64,000 nucleotides of DNA from Ruminococcus_C sp963590855 (GCA_963590855.1 CAVAQT010000015.1:1-64000); one strand, 5' to 3'; counted from the first letter of the stretch, positions 42,428 to 50,566 are shown. Notes: generated by a model not told the origin, from the sequence alone. Program-made: numbers and translations.

Positions 42428-43699
42428 ATGCTGGAAAATATACGCTTATCCCTACAGGGCATTTTGTCCCATAAAGTGCGGTCGATCCTCACCATGCTGG
42501 GCATTATCATCGGCATTGCGGCGATCATCGCCATCGTTTCGACCATCAAGGGCACAAACGAACAGATCAAGAACAACCTGATCGGTTCGGGAAACAATAC
42601 CGTCAGCGTACAGCTGTACCAGGGCGAGAGTCCCTATGACTTTTCCTATCAGTCTGCACCGGACGGTGTGCCGGTACTCTCCAAAGAGGTGCAGGACGAG
42701 ATCGCAGCAGTGGATCATGTGGCTTCGGCTTCGTTTTTCCGGACGCGCTCGTACTGCGACAACGTGTACTATCAGAACACCCAGTTCAGCGGCGCGATGT
42801 TCGGCATCGATGCCAGCTATTTTGACACCGCAGGCTATGCGGTGCAGGAGGGCAGAGGTTTTCTCGCCAAAGAGTATACCGACAACGCCAAGGCGGTGAT
42901 CCTGGACAGCACGGCGGTGAAGAGCCTGTATTCCTCCGAAGATCCCATTGGCACGGTGATCGACATCAACGGCGAGCCGTTTACGGTGGTGGGTGTTGTG
43001 ACAGAGATCAACAACTTTGAGCCGGTCATCAATTCCGAAGAGGACTACTGGACTTATATGGGCAGCTCCGGCGGCAAGATGTTTATCCCCAACCAGTCCT
43101 GGGCGATCCCGTATCAGTACGACGAACCGCTGAACTGTCTGGCGAAGGCAGAGGACACAGACAGCATGCCGGCGGTGGGAAAGAAGGTGGCAGAGCTGAT
43201 GAATGCCACCATTCAGACCTCCGGCAGCAGCGGCGAGAGCGACGGCGCACAGGTGAAGTATGACAGTCAGGATCTGCTGAAACAGGCAAAGAACCTGCAA
43301 AAGCTCAGTTCCTCCACCAACACCATGCTGATCTGGATCGCCAGCATCTCCCTGCTGGTGGGGGGCATCGGCGTCATGAACATCATGCTGGTATCCGTTA
43401 CAGAGCGCACCCGTGAGATCGGTCTGAAAAAGGCCATCGGCGCGAAAAAGGGCAGCATTCTGGCGCAGTTCCTGACAGAAGCGTCTGTGCTGACCAGCAT
43501 CGGCGGCATCATCGGCGTGGGCATTGGCATCGGTCTGGCGCAGCTGATCTCCAAGATCGCGTCTGTTCCGGTCGCCATCAGCTCGCTCTCTATTGTGGTA
43601 TCTGTGGTGTTCTCCATGGTGGTGGGCATTGTCTTTGGACTTATCCCGTCCATCAAGGCATCCAACCTGAACCCCATCGATGCCCTGCGGTATGAGTGA
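42428..43699 (+). CDS. ABC transporter permease (MacB-like, FtsX domain)
   Basis: The product is a 423-residue permease with four membrane helices. TM1 is in LTMLGIIIGIAAIIAIVS, a large extracytoplasmic MacB periplasmic-core domain spans about 40-270, and TM2-TM4 form the FtsX region (IASISLLVGGIGVMNIMLVSVTERTREIGLKKAIGAKK). MacB-type transporters work by mechanotransmission with adaptors rather than by classic transport through a channel. The ATG follows AGAGGAGGGA. It is the last gene of the four-gene operon, and a bidirectional terminator follows. Confidence 0.9.
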   Translation: MLENIRLSLQGILSHKVRSILTMLGIIIGIAAIIAIVSTIKGTNEQIKNNLIGSGNNTVSVQLYQGESPYDFSYQSAPDGVPVLSKEVQDEIAAVDHVASASFFRTRSYCDNVYYQNTQFSGAMFGIDASYFDTAGYAVQEGRGFLAKEYTDNAKAVILDSTAVKSLYSSEDPIGTVIDINGEPFTVVGVVTEINNFEPVINSEEDYWTYMGSSGGKMFIPNQSWAIPYQYDEPLNCLAKAEDTDSMPAVGKKVAELMNATIQTSGSSGESDGAQVKYDSQDLLKQAKNLQKLSSSTNTMLIWIASISLLVGGIGVMNIMLVSVTERTREIGLKKAIGAKKGSILAQFLTEASVLTSIGGIIGVGIGIGLAQLISKIASVPVAISSLSIVVSVVFSMVVGIVFGLIPSIKASNLNPIDALRYE

Positions 43700-43751
43700 T
43701 ACCGCGGCTGCCACGCATTCAACAAACTTTTCACTTGTTCTACGAAAAAGT

Positions 43752-43801
43752 AAAAACCGCATTGCCGACCGGAAATACACCGGAACGCAATGCGGTTTTT
43801 G
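43752..43801. terminator. Bidirectional terminator between the ABC efflux operon and pdxT
   Basis: AAAAACCGCATTG/CAATGCGGTTTTT, with an inner CCGG pairing, serves both converging transcripts. Confidence 0.85.
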
Positions 43802-43815
43802 TTTGCGGTTCTTAA

Positions 43816-44388
43816 TTACGAATTTGCCGTTTCGATCATATGCAGGAAATAGGCATGGACACGGGTGTCATCGGTCAGTTCCGGATGGAACGCTGTGACC
43901 AGCTGGCTGCCCTCTCTGGCTGCCACGATCTTGCCGTCTACCTCTGCCAGGATCTCAGTGTCTCCTGAGACCTCTGTGATATACGGCGCGCGGATGAATA
44001 CCATGGGAACTTCGCCCACGCCCTTCATCTCTGCGGTGGTGGAAAAGCTGCCCAACTGTCTGCCATAGGCGTTGCGCCGTGCTGCGATATCCATCGTGCC
44101 CAGCTGCACCTTTCCGCCCTCTGCCTCTTTTGCCAGCAGGATCAGACCGGCGCATGTGCCGAATACCGGCAGGCCGTTTTCGATGCGGCTGCGGACTTCG
44201 TCATAGCAGTCCAGCTCCTTCAGCAATTTTCCCATGACGGTGCTCTCGCCGCCGGGAATGATGAGCCCGTCCATGGGCTGCGCCAGATCACGCTTCTGCC
44301 GGATCTCAAAACTGTCTGCACCCAGCTTCTGCAAAATGGCACTGTGTTCTGCGAATGCACCTTGCAGTGCAAGAATCCCGATGCGCAT
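43816..44388 (-). CDS. pdxT: Pyridoxal 5'-phosphate synthase glutaminase subunit
   Basis: The product is a 190-residue class I glutamine amidotransferase that supplies ammonia to PdxS. It has MRIGILALQGAFAEH, PGGESTVMGKLL, the nucleophile Cys in GTCAGLILLA and the His/Glu dyad in AFHPELT. It starts at the last base of the pdxS stop, so the pair forms a tight operon and a 12+12 complex. Confidence 0.95.
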   Translation of the reverse strand: MRIGILALQGAFAEHSAILQKLGADSFEIRQKRDLAQPMDGLIIPGGESTVMGKLLKELDCYDEVRSRIENGLPVFGTCAGLILLAKEAEGGKVQLGTMDIAARRNAYGRQLGSFSTTAEMKGVGEVPMVFIRAPYITEVSGDTEILAEVDGKIVAAREGSQLVTAFHPELTDDTRVHAYFLHMIETANS

Positions 44389-45260
44389 TACTTGCCGCGC
44401 TCCGCCATGAGCAGGGAGATCTCCTGTTCATTGATGCCGACCATCGCTTCGCCCAGGTCGGTGGACAGCTCTGCCAGCATCTTGGCATCCTGGAAGTTGG
44501 TGACAGCCTTTACGATGGCTGCTGCGCGCTTTGCCGGGTCGCCGGACTTAAAGATACCAGAACCAACGAATACGCCCTCTGCGCCCAGCTGCATCATCAG
44601 TGCCGCGTCTGCCGGAGTGGCTACGCCGCCTGCTGCAAAGTTAACTACCGGCAGCTTGCCGTTGTCGTGTACATACTGTACCAGATCATAGGGAACGCGC
44701 AGCTCCTTGGCAGCGTCGAACAGCTCGTCCTCTGCCATGGACTGGAGACGGCGGATTTCCGCCTGCATCATGCGCATGTGGCGGACAGCCTGTACTACGT
44801 CGCCTGTGCCCGGCTCGCCCTTGGTGCGGATCATGGATGCGCCCTCGTTGATGCGGCGCAGTGCCTCGCCCAGATCCTTTGCACCGCAGACAAAGGGTAC
44901 ATCGAACCGGGTCTTGTCGATATGATACTTGTCATCTGCCGGAGACAGCACTTCGCTCTCGTCGATATAGTCGATCTCGATGGCTTGCAGAATCTGTGCC
45001 TCTGCGAAGTGGCCGATGCGGCACTTTGCCATAACCGGGATGCTGACAGCCTCCTGGATGCCGCGGATCATTTTCGGGTCGCTCATACGGGATACGCCGC
45101 CGGCTGCGCGGATGTCTGCCGGGATGCGCTCCAGTGCCATAACGGCACAGGCGCCGGCTGCTTCGGCGATCTTTGCCTGTTCCGGTGTAGTAACGTCCAT
45201 AATGACGCCGCCCTTGAGCATCTGCGCCAGGTTTTTGTTCAGTTCATAACGATTTTCCAT
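44388..45260 (-). CDS. pdxS: Pyridoxal 5'-phosphate synthase lyase subunit
   Basis: The product is a 290-residue (beta/alpha)8 enzyme that makes PLP from ribose 5-phosphate, glyceraldehyde 3-phosphate and ammonia. The blocks GGVIMDVTTPEQAKIAEAAG, CRIGHFAEAQ, GEPGTGDVVQAVRHMR and NFAAGGVATPADAALMMQLG are all standard. The upstream region carries an ATACCA-N6-TGGTAT palindrome over the promoter, so transcription is probably controlled by a vitamin B6-responsive or other repressor (inference). Confidence 0.96.
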   Translation of the reverse strand: MENRYELNKNLAQMLKGGVIMDVTTPEQAKIAEAAGACAVMALERIPADIRAAGGVSRMSDPKMIRGIQEAVSIPVMAKCRIGHFAEAQILQAIEIDYIDESEVLSPADDKYHIDKTRFDVPFVCGAKDLGEALRRINEGASMIRTKGEPGTGDVVQAVRHMRMMQAEIRRLQSMAEDELFDAAKELRVPYDLVQYVHDNGKLPVVNFAAGGVATPADAALMMQLGAEGVFVGSGIFKSGDPAKRAAAIVKAVTNFQDAKMLAELSTDLGEAMVGINEQEISLLMAERGK

Positions 45261-45318
45261 GGGGAATCCCTCCAGATATGATGATTTGCCCCGGCATTTT
45301 CCCGAAGCATCTGTTTCT

Positions 45319-45347
45319 AGGATACCACAGTTTTGGTATTGTCACAA
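45319..45347 (-). promoter_or_regulatory. pdxS promoter with overlapping palindromic operator
   Basis: Minus-strand TTGTGA (45347-45342), a 17-bp spacer and TATCCT (45324-45319). The inverted repeat ATACCA-N6-TGGTAT (45322-45339) fills the spacer and touches the -10 box. Confidence 0.55.
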
Positions 45348-45390
45348 TTGCCAGTTTTGCGTTTTTTTTGCATACCAGTTTAGAATATAC

Positions 45391-45435
45391 AAAAACACCG
45401 CCGCAGATGCCGGACGGCGCTTTGCAGCGGTGCAG
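45391..45435 (-). terminator. Terminator of the VanY-like gene
   Basis: A CACCGCTGCA/TGCGGCGGTG stem on the minus strand is followed by TTTTTG, just after the stop at 45439. Confidence 0.7.
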
Positions 45436-45438
45436 TTT

Positions 45439-46518
45439 TTATTCTTCGCAGGTCACGATATAGCCGCTGATGTTGTCACCGGAGGCAGTATAGGTGCTGC
45501 CGGGGATGGTCACATCCACATCATTTGTGCCGCCGATGGAGACATAAAAGACGCGGCAGGTCTTTCCGTCTGCGGTGATTTCCAGGGGATTGGAGGCGCT
45601 GTAGCTGTGGAGCTTGTCGATATATTCCTCCAGGCTCAGCTTGTGCTCGGTGATGTATGCCGCATGGGGCGCGCCCACATAACGGAAGGTATACGTCCGG
45701 CTGTCCTCGCCGGTCTGAGCCTCTTTGCCCTCCGGATAGCGTACAATAAAGCCGTACTCTGCCGCATGCTCTGCAATCCAGCTGTATTCCGGATATTTTT
45801 CTGCATTATAATAGTCTGAAGTGCCGTCGCCGAAGTTAATCTTCAGGTTAAAGCTTCTGCCGCTGTGATAGTCCGAAGTGCCGCCCTTAAAGCTGGTGCT
45901 GCCGTTTTCATACCGTGCGTCCTGGTCTGCCTTGTCCCGATAGCCGCCGAACACCTGCATGCCGCTGAGACCGGTCTCCTGGACGAAATCGTCCATCATG
46001 GCGTTGAGATGCTGCAGGGTCTCCTGTTCCAGCTGTACTTCCATATCACTGACGCTGTAGGCGCTGGTGCGGTTTTCATAGACGCTCTGGAGCTTGGGGT
46101 CTCCTGTGGGGAAGTCGTAGCTGTGCTCCTGGTTGATGAGGATCAGGCTGCCCTGATCCACGCCGTTTGCCGCCAGGGTGATCTGCTTGCCGTCTGTGCG
46201 GCTGCTGTCGTCGGCAGAGGTCTGTGTGGTTTCTGTGGCGACATCCGGTGCAGTGGTCTCTGCCGGCTTGTCCTTTGCGGAATCCTGGGTGGTAGTGGCG
46301 GTGGCAACAGACACGCCGCCGGAGCTTTCCGGATCCTTTCGGCGCTGGCAGCTGTGGAAACAGAGCGCGCCGATCAAAAGGACGATCAGCAGCAGTGGTA
46401 CAGCCACCGCAGCAACGCGGTCGATCCGCAGCTTGCGCTGGCGGGCATGGCTGCCGCCCTTTCGGCGGGGTGTTTTATTGGTATCCGGCTTTGCGGAGGA
46501 TTCTTTTGGTTCACGCAT
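45439..46518 (-). CDS. VanY-like D,D-carboxypeptidase family protein with altered zinc site
   Basis: The product is a 359-residue single-pass membrane protein with a basic cytoplasmic tail, a helix (AAVAVPLLLIVLLIGALCF), a Thr-rich linker and an external VanY/M15B domain from about residue 145. The first zinc His218 is kept in SDYHSG, but the Asp expected six residues on is Asn224. The His of the usual W-H-(F/Y)-R-Y-V-G block is Thr277 (TYTFRYVGAPH). It may therefore bind peptidoglycan peptides without cutting them. The ATG at 46518 follows AGAAAGGAATAG. Confidence 0.78.
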   Translation of the reverse strand: MREPKESSAKPDTNKTPRRKGGSHARQRKLRIDRVAAVAVPLLLIVLLIGALCFHSCQRRKDPESSGGVSVATATTTQDSAKDKPAETTAPDVATETTQTSADDSSRTDGKQITLAANGVDQGSLILINQEHSYDFPTGDPKLQSVYENRTSAYSVSDMEVQLEQETLQHLNAMMDDFVQETGLSGMQVFGGYRDKADQDARYENGSTSFKGGTSDYHSGRSFNLKINFGDGTSDYYNAEKYPEYSWIAEHAAEYGFIVRYPEGKEAQTGEDSRTYTFRYVGAPHAAYITEHKLSLEEYIDKLHSYSASNPLEITADGKTCRVFYVSIGGTNDVDVTIPGSTYTASGDNISGYIVTCEE

Positions 46519-46587
46519 AAGTTCTATTCCTTTCTGTGGTGGCACTATGGCGCGCCTGTGTGCGGCGCTGCCGCAATGATACCTCTT

Positions 46588-46616
46588 ATTATAGCATATT
46601 TGGTTTGGGTTTTCAA
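46588..46616 (-). promoter_or_regulatory. Promoter of the VanY-like gene
   Basis: Minus-strand TTGAAA (46616-46611), a 17-bp spacer and TATAAT (46593-46588). The rest of 46617-46805 is AT-rich with no gene that I can support. Confidence 0.7.
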
Positions 46617-46805
46617 GTCATAAATGCAGATGTTCTGCCGGGCGGCACACATTTTTCTTCCGGTTTGTCGCAGAGCCTGAAACTTTTTCTGATTTTCTTT
46701 TTTATGCTTTATTGTGTAAGAAAGATGTTGGTTTATGTTGTATTCTGATTTTATGTTGAAATAGCAATGGAGAAACTTTATTTTTTTCAAAATCGAGAAA
46801 AATCG

Positions 46806-46834
46806 TTGACAAGGCGCATATTTCGTGCTATAAT
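46806..46834 (+). promoter_or_regulatory. Promoter of tRNA-Thr
   Basis: Perfect TTGACA (46806-46811), 17 bases, perfect TATAAT (46829-46834), followed about 46 bases later by the mature tRNA. Confidence 0.85.
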
Positions 46835-46880
46835 AATATACGTTGAGTCGCCCAAAACGACGAAAACACAAAAAAGAAAT

Positions 46881-47004
<124 letters not shown>

Positions 47005-47027
47005 GTTTTGGGGAGGGAAGTGCGTTT

Positions 47028-47046
47028 AGGGCACTATTAGGGCACT
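47028..47046 (+). repeat. Candidate integrase arm sites, left arm
   Basis: AGGGCACT occurs at 47028-47035 and 47039-47046, 11 bp apart, 24 bp inside attL. The same word occurs five times (two as AGGACACT) just inside attR. Confidence 0.55.
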
Positions 47047-47085
47047 AAGCCTTTGAAAAGTCCCTGCAAAGTTCAACAAAATCCG

Positions 47086-47134
47086 ACAAAAAGAAAGCCG
47101 CTGCAAGGTGTATCATGCACCCTGCGGCGGCTTT
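47086..47134 (-). terminator. Terminator of the integrase gene
   Basis: An AAAGCCGC/GCGGCTTT stem is followed on the minus strand by CTTTTTG, right after the integrase stop at 47137. Confidence 0.75.
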
Positions 47135-47136
47135 TG

Positions 47137-48402
47137 TTATGCCCCGGCTTTCGCCTGTGTGGGTTCTGTCTGCGTCTGTGCCTGCTCCGGTTTGGTCTTT
47201 CGGCTGACTGTCAGCATACTTTGCAGCACGCAAGCCGCCTCCTCGTCTGCCTCCTGCAAGCAATGCAGGTACTTGTTTGTGGTTTCAATATCCCCATGCC
47301 CGAGCCGTCCCTGCACCTGTTTCAGACTAACGCCGCCGTATAAAAGCAGCGTCGCCGAAGTGTGCCGCAGTGCGTGAAATTTCCGGTGCGGGAAGTCGTG
47401 CCGTTTCAGAAACTTTGAAAATTGCTTTGTGGGCGTTTGCGGGTTCATCATGTCCCCGTTTTCCTGTGTAAACAGCCAGCCGCCCTCGTGCCAGTAGCTG
47501 CCCAGAGCCCGCCGCTGTGCCCGTTTCTCCTGCTCCAGCTTGTCCACAAGTTCAATACACGCCGGCGTAACTGTTACGCTCCGCACCTCATAATCTTTCG
47601 GCGGTTTGATCTCCGGCGGCTGTCCGGTTCGCTTGATCGCAGCCCGTTCAATGGTGATCTTGCGGGTTTTCCGGTCAATATCAGAAAATCGCAGTGCCAC
47701 CAGCTCCCCACGCCGTGCCCCGGTGATAATGGCAAGCTGTATCAGCACTTGAAATTGCAGCGACTCTTGCTCCAGTGCCTCCAGCATGACAGCTGCCTCT
47801 TGTTTGGTGAAAATGTCGATCTTCGGGGCAGTGGCTTTCGGAATGTCCAGCAGTTCCGCCCGTGCTGGGTTCTCGCTGATAATCCGCCGCTTTACGGCAA
47901 GTTTTAACATAGACTGCAACACTGTGAGATACCGCTTGACACTGGCAGCCGAAAGCTTTTCTTCACTGTCTGAGCCGTCCCGGTTTCGCTTGTCTATGCT
48001 GCACAGCTGCTGGATAAATGCTTGCACATGGACTGGGCGAAGATCTTGTATTTTGTGATGTCCCAGAGCAGGCAGTATTTTTTGATCGATTACCCGGCAA
48101 TACATTTCAAGAATCATCGGCGAAAGTGTCTGCTGTTTCTGCTCCAGATATACCGGGACAAATTCCGCAAGGGTGATGCGGCTTGCATCGCCGGCAAGCC
48201 CGCTTTTGCACTGCTCCTCAAACAGCAACGCCTGCCGCTGTGCCTCTTTTTCCGCCTGTCGGGGTGTCATGTTGGGGCTGGGTTTCCACGTCATTTCGTG
48301 GGGTTTCAGCTTGTTTCCCTCGCTGTCGTAGCCACGGCTGACACGGATGCGGTAGGAGATCACCTCGCCGGCTTTATTCTTCCGTTGTGTGATGTTGGGC
48401 AT
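47137..48402 (-). CDS. int: Tyrosine-type site-specific integrase
   Basis: The product is a 421-residue tyrosine recombinase. The N-terminal arm-binding domain covers about 1-75 and the SAM-like core-binding domain about 75-180. The catalytic domain carries Arg230 (TGARRGEL), the beta-hairpin Lys at about 269, His343 and Arg346 (HALRHTSATLL), His369 (LGHGD) and Tyr378 (TTNKYLHCL). It catalyses integration into and excision from the tRNA-Thr site. Its ATG lies within the repressor gene (29-base overlap), with AAGGAGG upstream. The C-terminal tail is Gln/Thr-rich. Confidence 0.93.
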   Translation of the reverse strand: MPNITQRKNKAGEVISYRIRVSRGYDSEGNKLKPHEMTWKPSPNMTPRQAEKEAQRQALLFEEQCKSGLAGDASRITLAEFVPVYLEQKQQTLSPMILEMYCRVIDQKILPALGHHKIQDLRPVHVQAFIQQLCSIDKRNRDGSDSEEKLSAASVKRYLTVLQSMLKLAVKRRIISENPARAELLDIPKATAPKIDIFTKQEAAVMLEALEQESLQFQVLIQLAIITGARRGELVALRFSDIDRKTRKITIERAAIKRTGQPPEIKPPKDYEVRSVTVTPACIELVDKLEQEKRAQRRALGSYWHEGGWLFTQENGDMMNPQTPTKQFSKFLKRHDFPHRKFHALRHTSATLLLYGGVSLKQVQGRLGHGDIETTNKYLHCLQEADEEAACVLQSMLTVSRKTKPEQAQTQTEPTQAKAGA

Positions 48403-49114
48403 GGTTGCTCGCCTCCTTTACTTGTGTGAGTTGTTCTTTGTAGGTTTCAAGCAAAAAATCAATAGCTTTCGATTTATTCGGGGCTGTTGCAATAGCCATC
48501 TTTTGCAACAAGAGATTTTTTTCTGTGTCACTCCATTTGCCGTTTGTATACATTGCTTTTCCTATCAGTTTATCAATCCACTCACCAGCAATTTTTTCGA
48601 TTGTGTGTGCAGTGATAAAAGAATCAAAAACAGCAAGGGTTCGCTGCAAAAAATCAACTTTATTTTCGAGGCTGCTTGTGCTGCCAATATTCATAATGTC
48701 AAAATTGCTGCTATCGTTAGAAATAGCGGTTTGTTCATACTTCAATTGATGTAAAAGTACGGCTATTTCATGGAAATTTTCACTTAAAATCATTTCGTTA
48801 TACATATCGTTTTTTTCTTTGTTTTCATGCAGTGAAAGCACCGCCTTTTCTGAAAGTCCCGTTACCTCGCACGCCGTCTGCATATCCTGCTCTGTACTCT
48901 TGACATCAGAAAGCCCGAGCAGATAGTCCGCAGACACGTTAAAATGCTGTGCCAACGCTCCCAGCACTTCAACGCTGACGGTTCTTGCTGCTATCTCGTA
49001 GCGGCTCAATGATTGTCTTGTGATGCCGATTGCGTTTGCAAGTTCTTGTTGCGTTTCTCCCTTTTCTTCTCTTAGTGAAACAATCCGCTTGCTCACATTG
49101 TCCATGTAATCCAC
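48374..49114 (-). CDS. XRE-family repressor of the island
   Basis: The product is a 246-residue protein with an N-terminal HTH_3 domain (REEKGETQQELANAIGITRQSLSRYE...VSADYLLGL). The rest is a helical domain of unknown family, acidic in the middle, that may oligomerise or sense a signal; no S24 peptidase motif is seen. The start is GTG at 49114, six bases after GGAGGG. It is co-transcribed with the integrase gene. The divergent region upstream has two inverted TTGGAGCA-type operators, its probable targets. It should keep the element quiescent (inference). Confidence 0.78.
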   Translation of the reverse strand: MDYMDNVSKRIVSLREEKGETQQELANAIGITRQSLSRYEIAARTVSVEVLGALAQHFNVSADYLLGLSDVKSTEQDMQTACEVTGLSEKAVLSLHENKEKNDMYNEMILSENFHEIAVLLHQLKYEQTAISNDSSNFDIMNIGSTSSLENKVDFLQRTLAVFDSFITAHTIEKIAGEWIDKLIGKAMYTNGKWSDTEKNLLLQKMAIATAPNKSKAIDFLLETYKEQLTQVKEASNHAQHHTTEE

Positions 49115-49141
49115 TGTATTCCCTCCGACTTGTTAAAATTC

Positions 49142-49216
49142 GGAGCACATAAAAGAAAATGCTCCAAAAGTGTTGACTTTTTCGAATTGGAGCAGTATAA
49201 TTATAATTGCTCCAAT
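49142..49216. promoter_or_regulatory. Switch region: paired TTGGAGCA operators and a rightward promoter
   Basis: The rightward promoter is TTGACT (49173-49178), 17 bp, TATAAT (49196-49201). ATTGGAGCA (49186-49194) and its exact inverse TGCTCCAAT (49208-49216) flank the -10 box. A second pair, GGAGCA (49142-49147) and TGCTCC (49160-49165), lies toward the repressor gene. The layout is that of a lysogeny-type switch. Confidence 0.65.
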
Positions 49217-49296
49217 CGTCATACTTGTATTATACCACGGTACAATGATGATTGCAAGAGGCAAAAAGAAAAAAGAGAAAATGGAGGTGAAAAGAG

Positions 49297-49488
49297 ATGC
49301 GAGGAAACCAGAAAAATGCCGATCTCCGGCAGGCAGCCAGAGCGGCGGGCGTGTATCTGTGGCAGATTGCCCAGCTTTGGGGGAAGTCGGAACCGTACAT
49401 GACACGATTCATGCGGTGTGATCTGACCGAAGAACAGCGGCAGCAGTTCCTCTCTGCTATCGACCAACTAAAAGCAGAGCAGGCATAA
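49297..49488 (+). CDS. Small HTH-like protein of the island
   Basis: The product is a 63-residue basic protein (ADLRQAARAAGVYLWQIAQLWGKSEPYMTRFMR, then LTEEQRQQFLSAIDQL). The helix pattern resembles small Cro-like DNA-binding proteins found just downstream of repressors in clostridial mobile elements. The ATG follows TGGAGGTG. It is the first gene of the rightward early transcript and may counter the repressor (inference). Confidence 0.6.
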   Translation: MRGNQKNADLRQAARAAGVYLWQIAQLWGKSEPYMTRFMRCDLTEEQRQQFLSAIDQLKAEQA

Positions 49489-49768
49489 AAAAGCCGCCCA
49501 GACAGGACGGCAAAACCCAACGAACAAAGAGCGAACCGAGAGAAACGCCACTGTTTGCCACTATTTCGGAACGACCAACAGAAAGCGAGAGAAAAGCCTA
49601 TGTACACCACAAGACAGCCACCAAGGCAAAAGAAAAAGGCGTGTACCCGCTACCAACAGACACACGCCCGTGCATTTCGCACGTTAAATTTCCAATAGAC
49701 TATTCAAAAATAGCCTGCTCCTATTATAGCATATCCGGAGCAGGTTTTCAAGAGAAAGGAATGAATCC
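49489..49768. other. Intergenic stretch with a CCTGCTCC hairpin
   Basis: There is no supported gene; the 32-codon frame from 49600 has only a weak ribosome binding site. At 49714-49744 CCTGCTCC and GGAGCAGG form an eight-base-pair hairpin followed by TTTTC, which could end the early transcript or be a protein-binding site. The loop contains ATTATA. Confidence 0.45.
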
Positions 49769-50035
49769 ATGAGCAAAGATTTTACATATACTGTTCCCCA
49801 CATGGAAAGCATTGACACCACGGCAAAAGCGTTCGGGCTTTCGTCCTATGCTGTTCGGAAACTGGCGAGAAGTCGGCGGGGTGCAGCCTTTACGGTGAAG
49901 ATAGGCAGCCGCTACCTCATTAACCAAGAGAGATTCGCAGCGTTTTTGAACTGCGAGGCACTCGACCAAGACACGCCAGAGCCAGACCGCAGCCTGCCCT
50001 CCGCCGGCATTCAGCCCGTGCCGGTGCGGCTGTGA
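49769..50035 (+). CDS. xis: Excisionase-like winged-helix protein
   Basis: The product is an 88-residue protein with a MerR-like/excisionase helix-turn-helix (MESIDTTAKAFGLSSYAVRKLARSRRGAAFTVKIGSRYLINQERFAAFL). This is the usual form of Xis proteins that bend DNA at attR and attL to favour excision. The ATG is preceded by GAAAGGAATG. It lies between the early small protein gene and the replication-type gene, as in other small Firmicutes elements. Confidence 0.75.
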   Translation: MSKDFTYTVPHMESIDTTAKAFGLSSYAVRKLARSRRGAAFTVKIGSRYLINQERFAAFLNCEALDQDTPEPDRSLPSAGIQPVPVRL

Positions 50036-50062
50036 GAGATACGAAAGGAGAGATGCAAGGCA

Positions 50063-50566
50063 ATGGAGAAAAAATCATTTGTCATGTATGCAGACTACGA
50101 GAAACACATTGCACGATTGTCGGACGAAGATGCCGGAGAATTGTTCAAGGCGATTTTTACATATGTCAATACCGGCGAAGAAGTGCTGCTTTCGCCGGCG
50201 GCAGACATGGCATTTTCTTTCATGAAAGAGCGTATCGACCGTGACAGCGAAAAATGGGCAGTGACCTGCCAGAAACGCTCTGAGGCAGGGAAGAAAGGCA
50301 TGGCGTCCAGATGGGGTGATAACAAGTCAAAGCAAAAGACAACAAGCGATAACAAAGAGAATCTACCGATAACAAGTGATAACAAAGCTATGCTACCCAT
50401 AACAAAAATAACTGATAATGATAATGATAATGATATATTATCATTATCTAAAGATAATGATATGAATATATCGCAGGACAGCACCGCCCTGGAACGGGCG
50501 GCACTGCCTGCTCCGGGAGAGGAAGAAGTGATACCATGGGATGAGATTGACTTCGAGCTGGTGTAA
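50063..50566 (+). CDS. DUF6291 protein, probable replication initiator
   Basis: The product is a 167-residue protein. The N-terminal 80 residues (MEKKSFVMYADYEKHIARLSDEDAGELFKAIFTYVNTGEE) match the DUF6291 pattern, found in phage and island replication-type proteins. The middle (about 86-135) is low-complexity with S-D-N-K and D-N-D repeats because the DNA there holds five phased GATAACAA-like iterons and an AT-rich palindrome. The acidic C-terminus ends EEEVIPWDEIDFELV. A replication origin inside the initiator gene is known in lambdoid and many Firmicutes phages. The function here is inferred. Confidence 0.65.
   Translation: MEKKSFVMYADYEKHIARLSDEDAGELFKAIFTYVNTGEEVLLSPAADMAFSFMKERIDRDSEKWAVTCQKRSEAGKKGMASRWGDNKSKQKTTSDNKENLPITSDNKAMLPITKITDNDNDNDILSLSKDNDMNISQDSTALERAALPAPGEEEVIPWDEIDFELV
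50318..50470. other. Candidate replication origin with phased iterons
   Basis: GATAACAA occurs at 50318, 50348, 50368 and 50378, and CATAACAA at 50398; all spacings are multiples of 10 bp. An AT-rich tract follows, with GATAATGAT repeats and a perfect 10-bp inverted repeat around TAT (50426-50448), which could be the unwinding element. Confidence 0.5.

Noticed and set aside
50341..50470. CRISPR array in the repeats of the DUF6291 gene
   Set aside because: Repeats are 8 bp and phased at 10 bp with no spacers of constant length; no cas gene is nearby. No CRISPR array was seen anywhere in the window.
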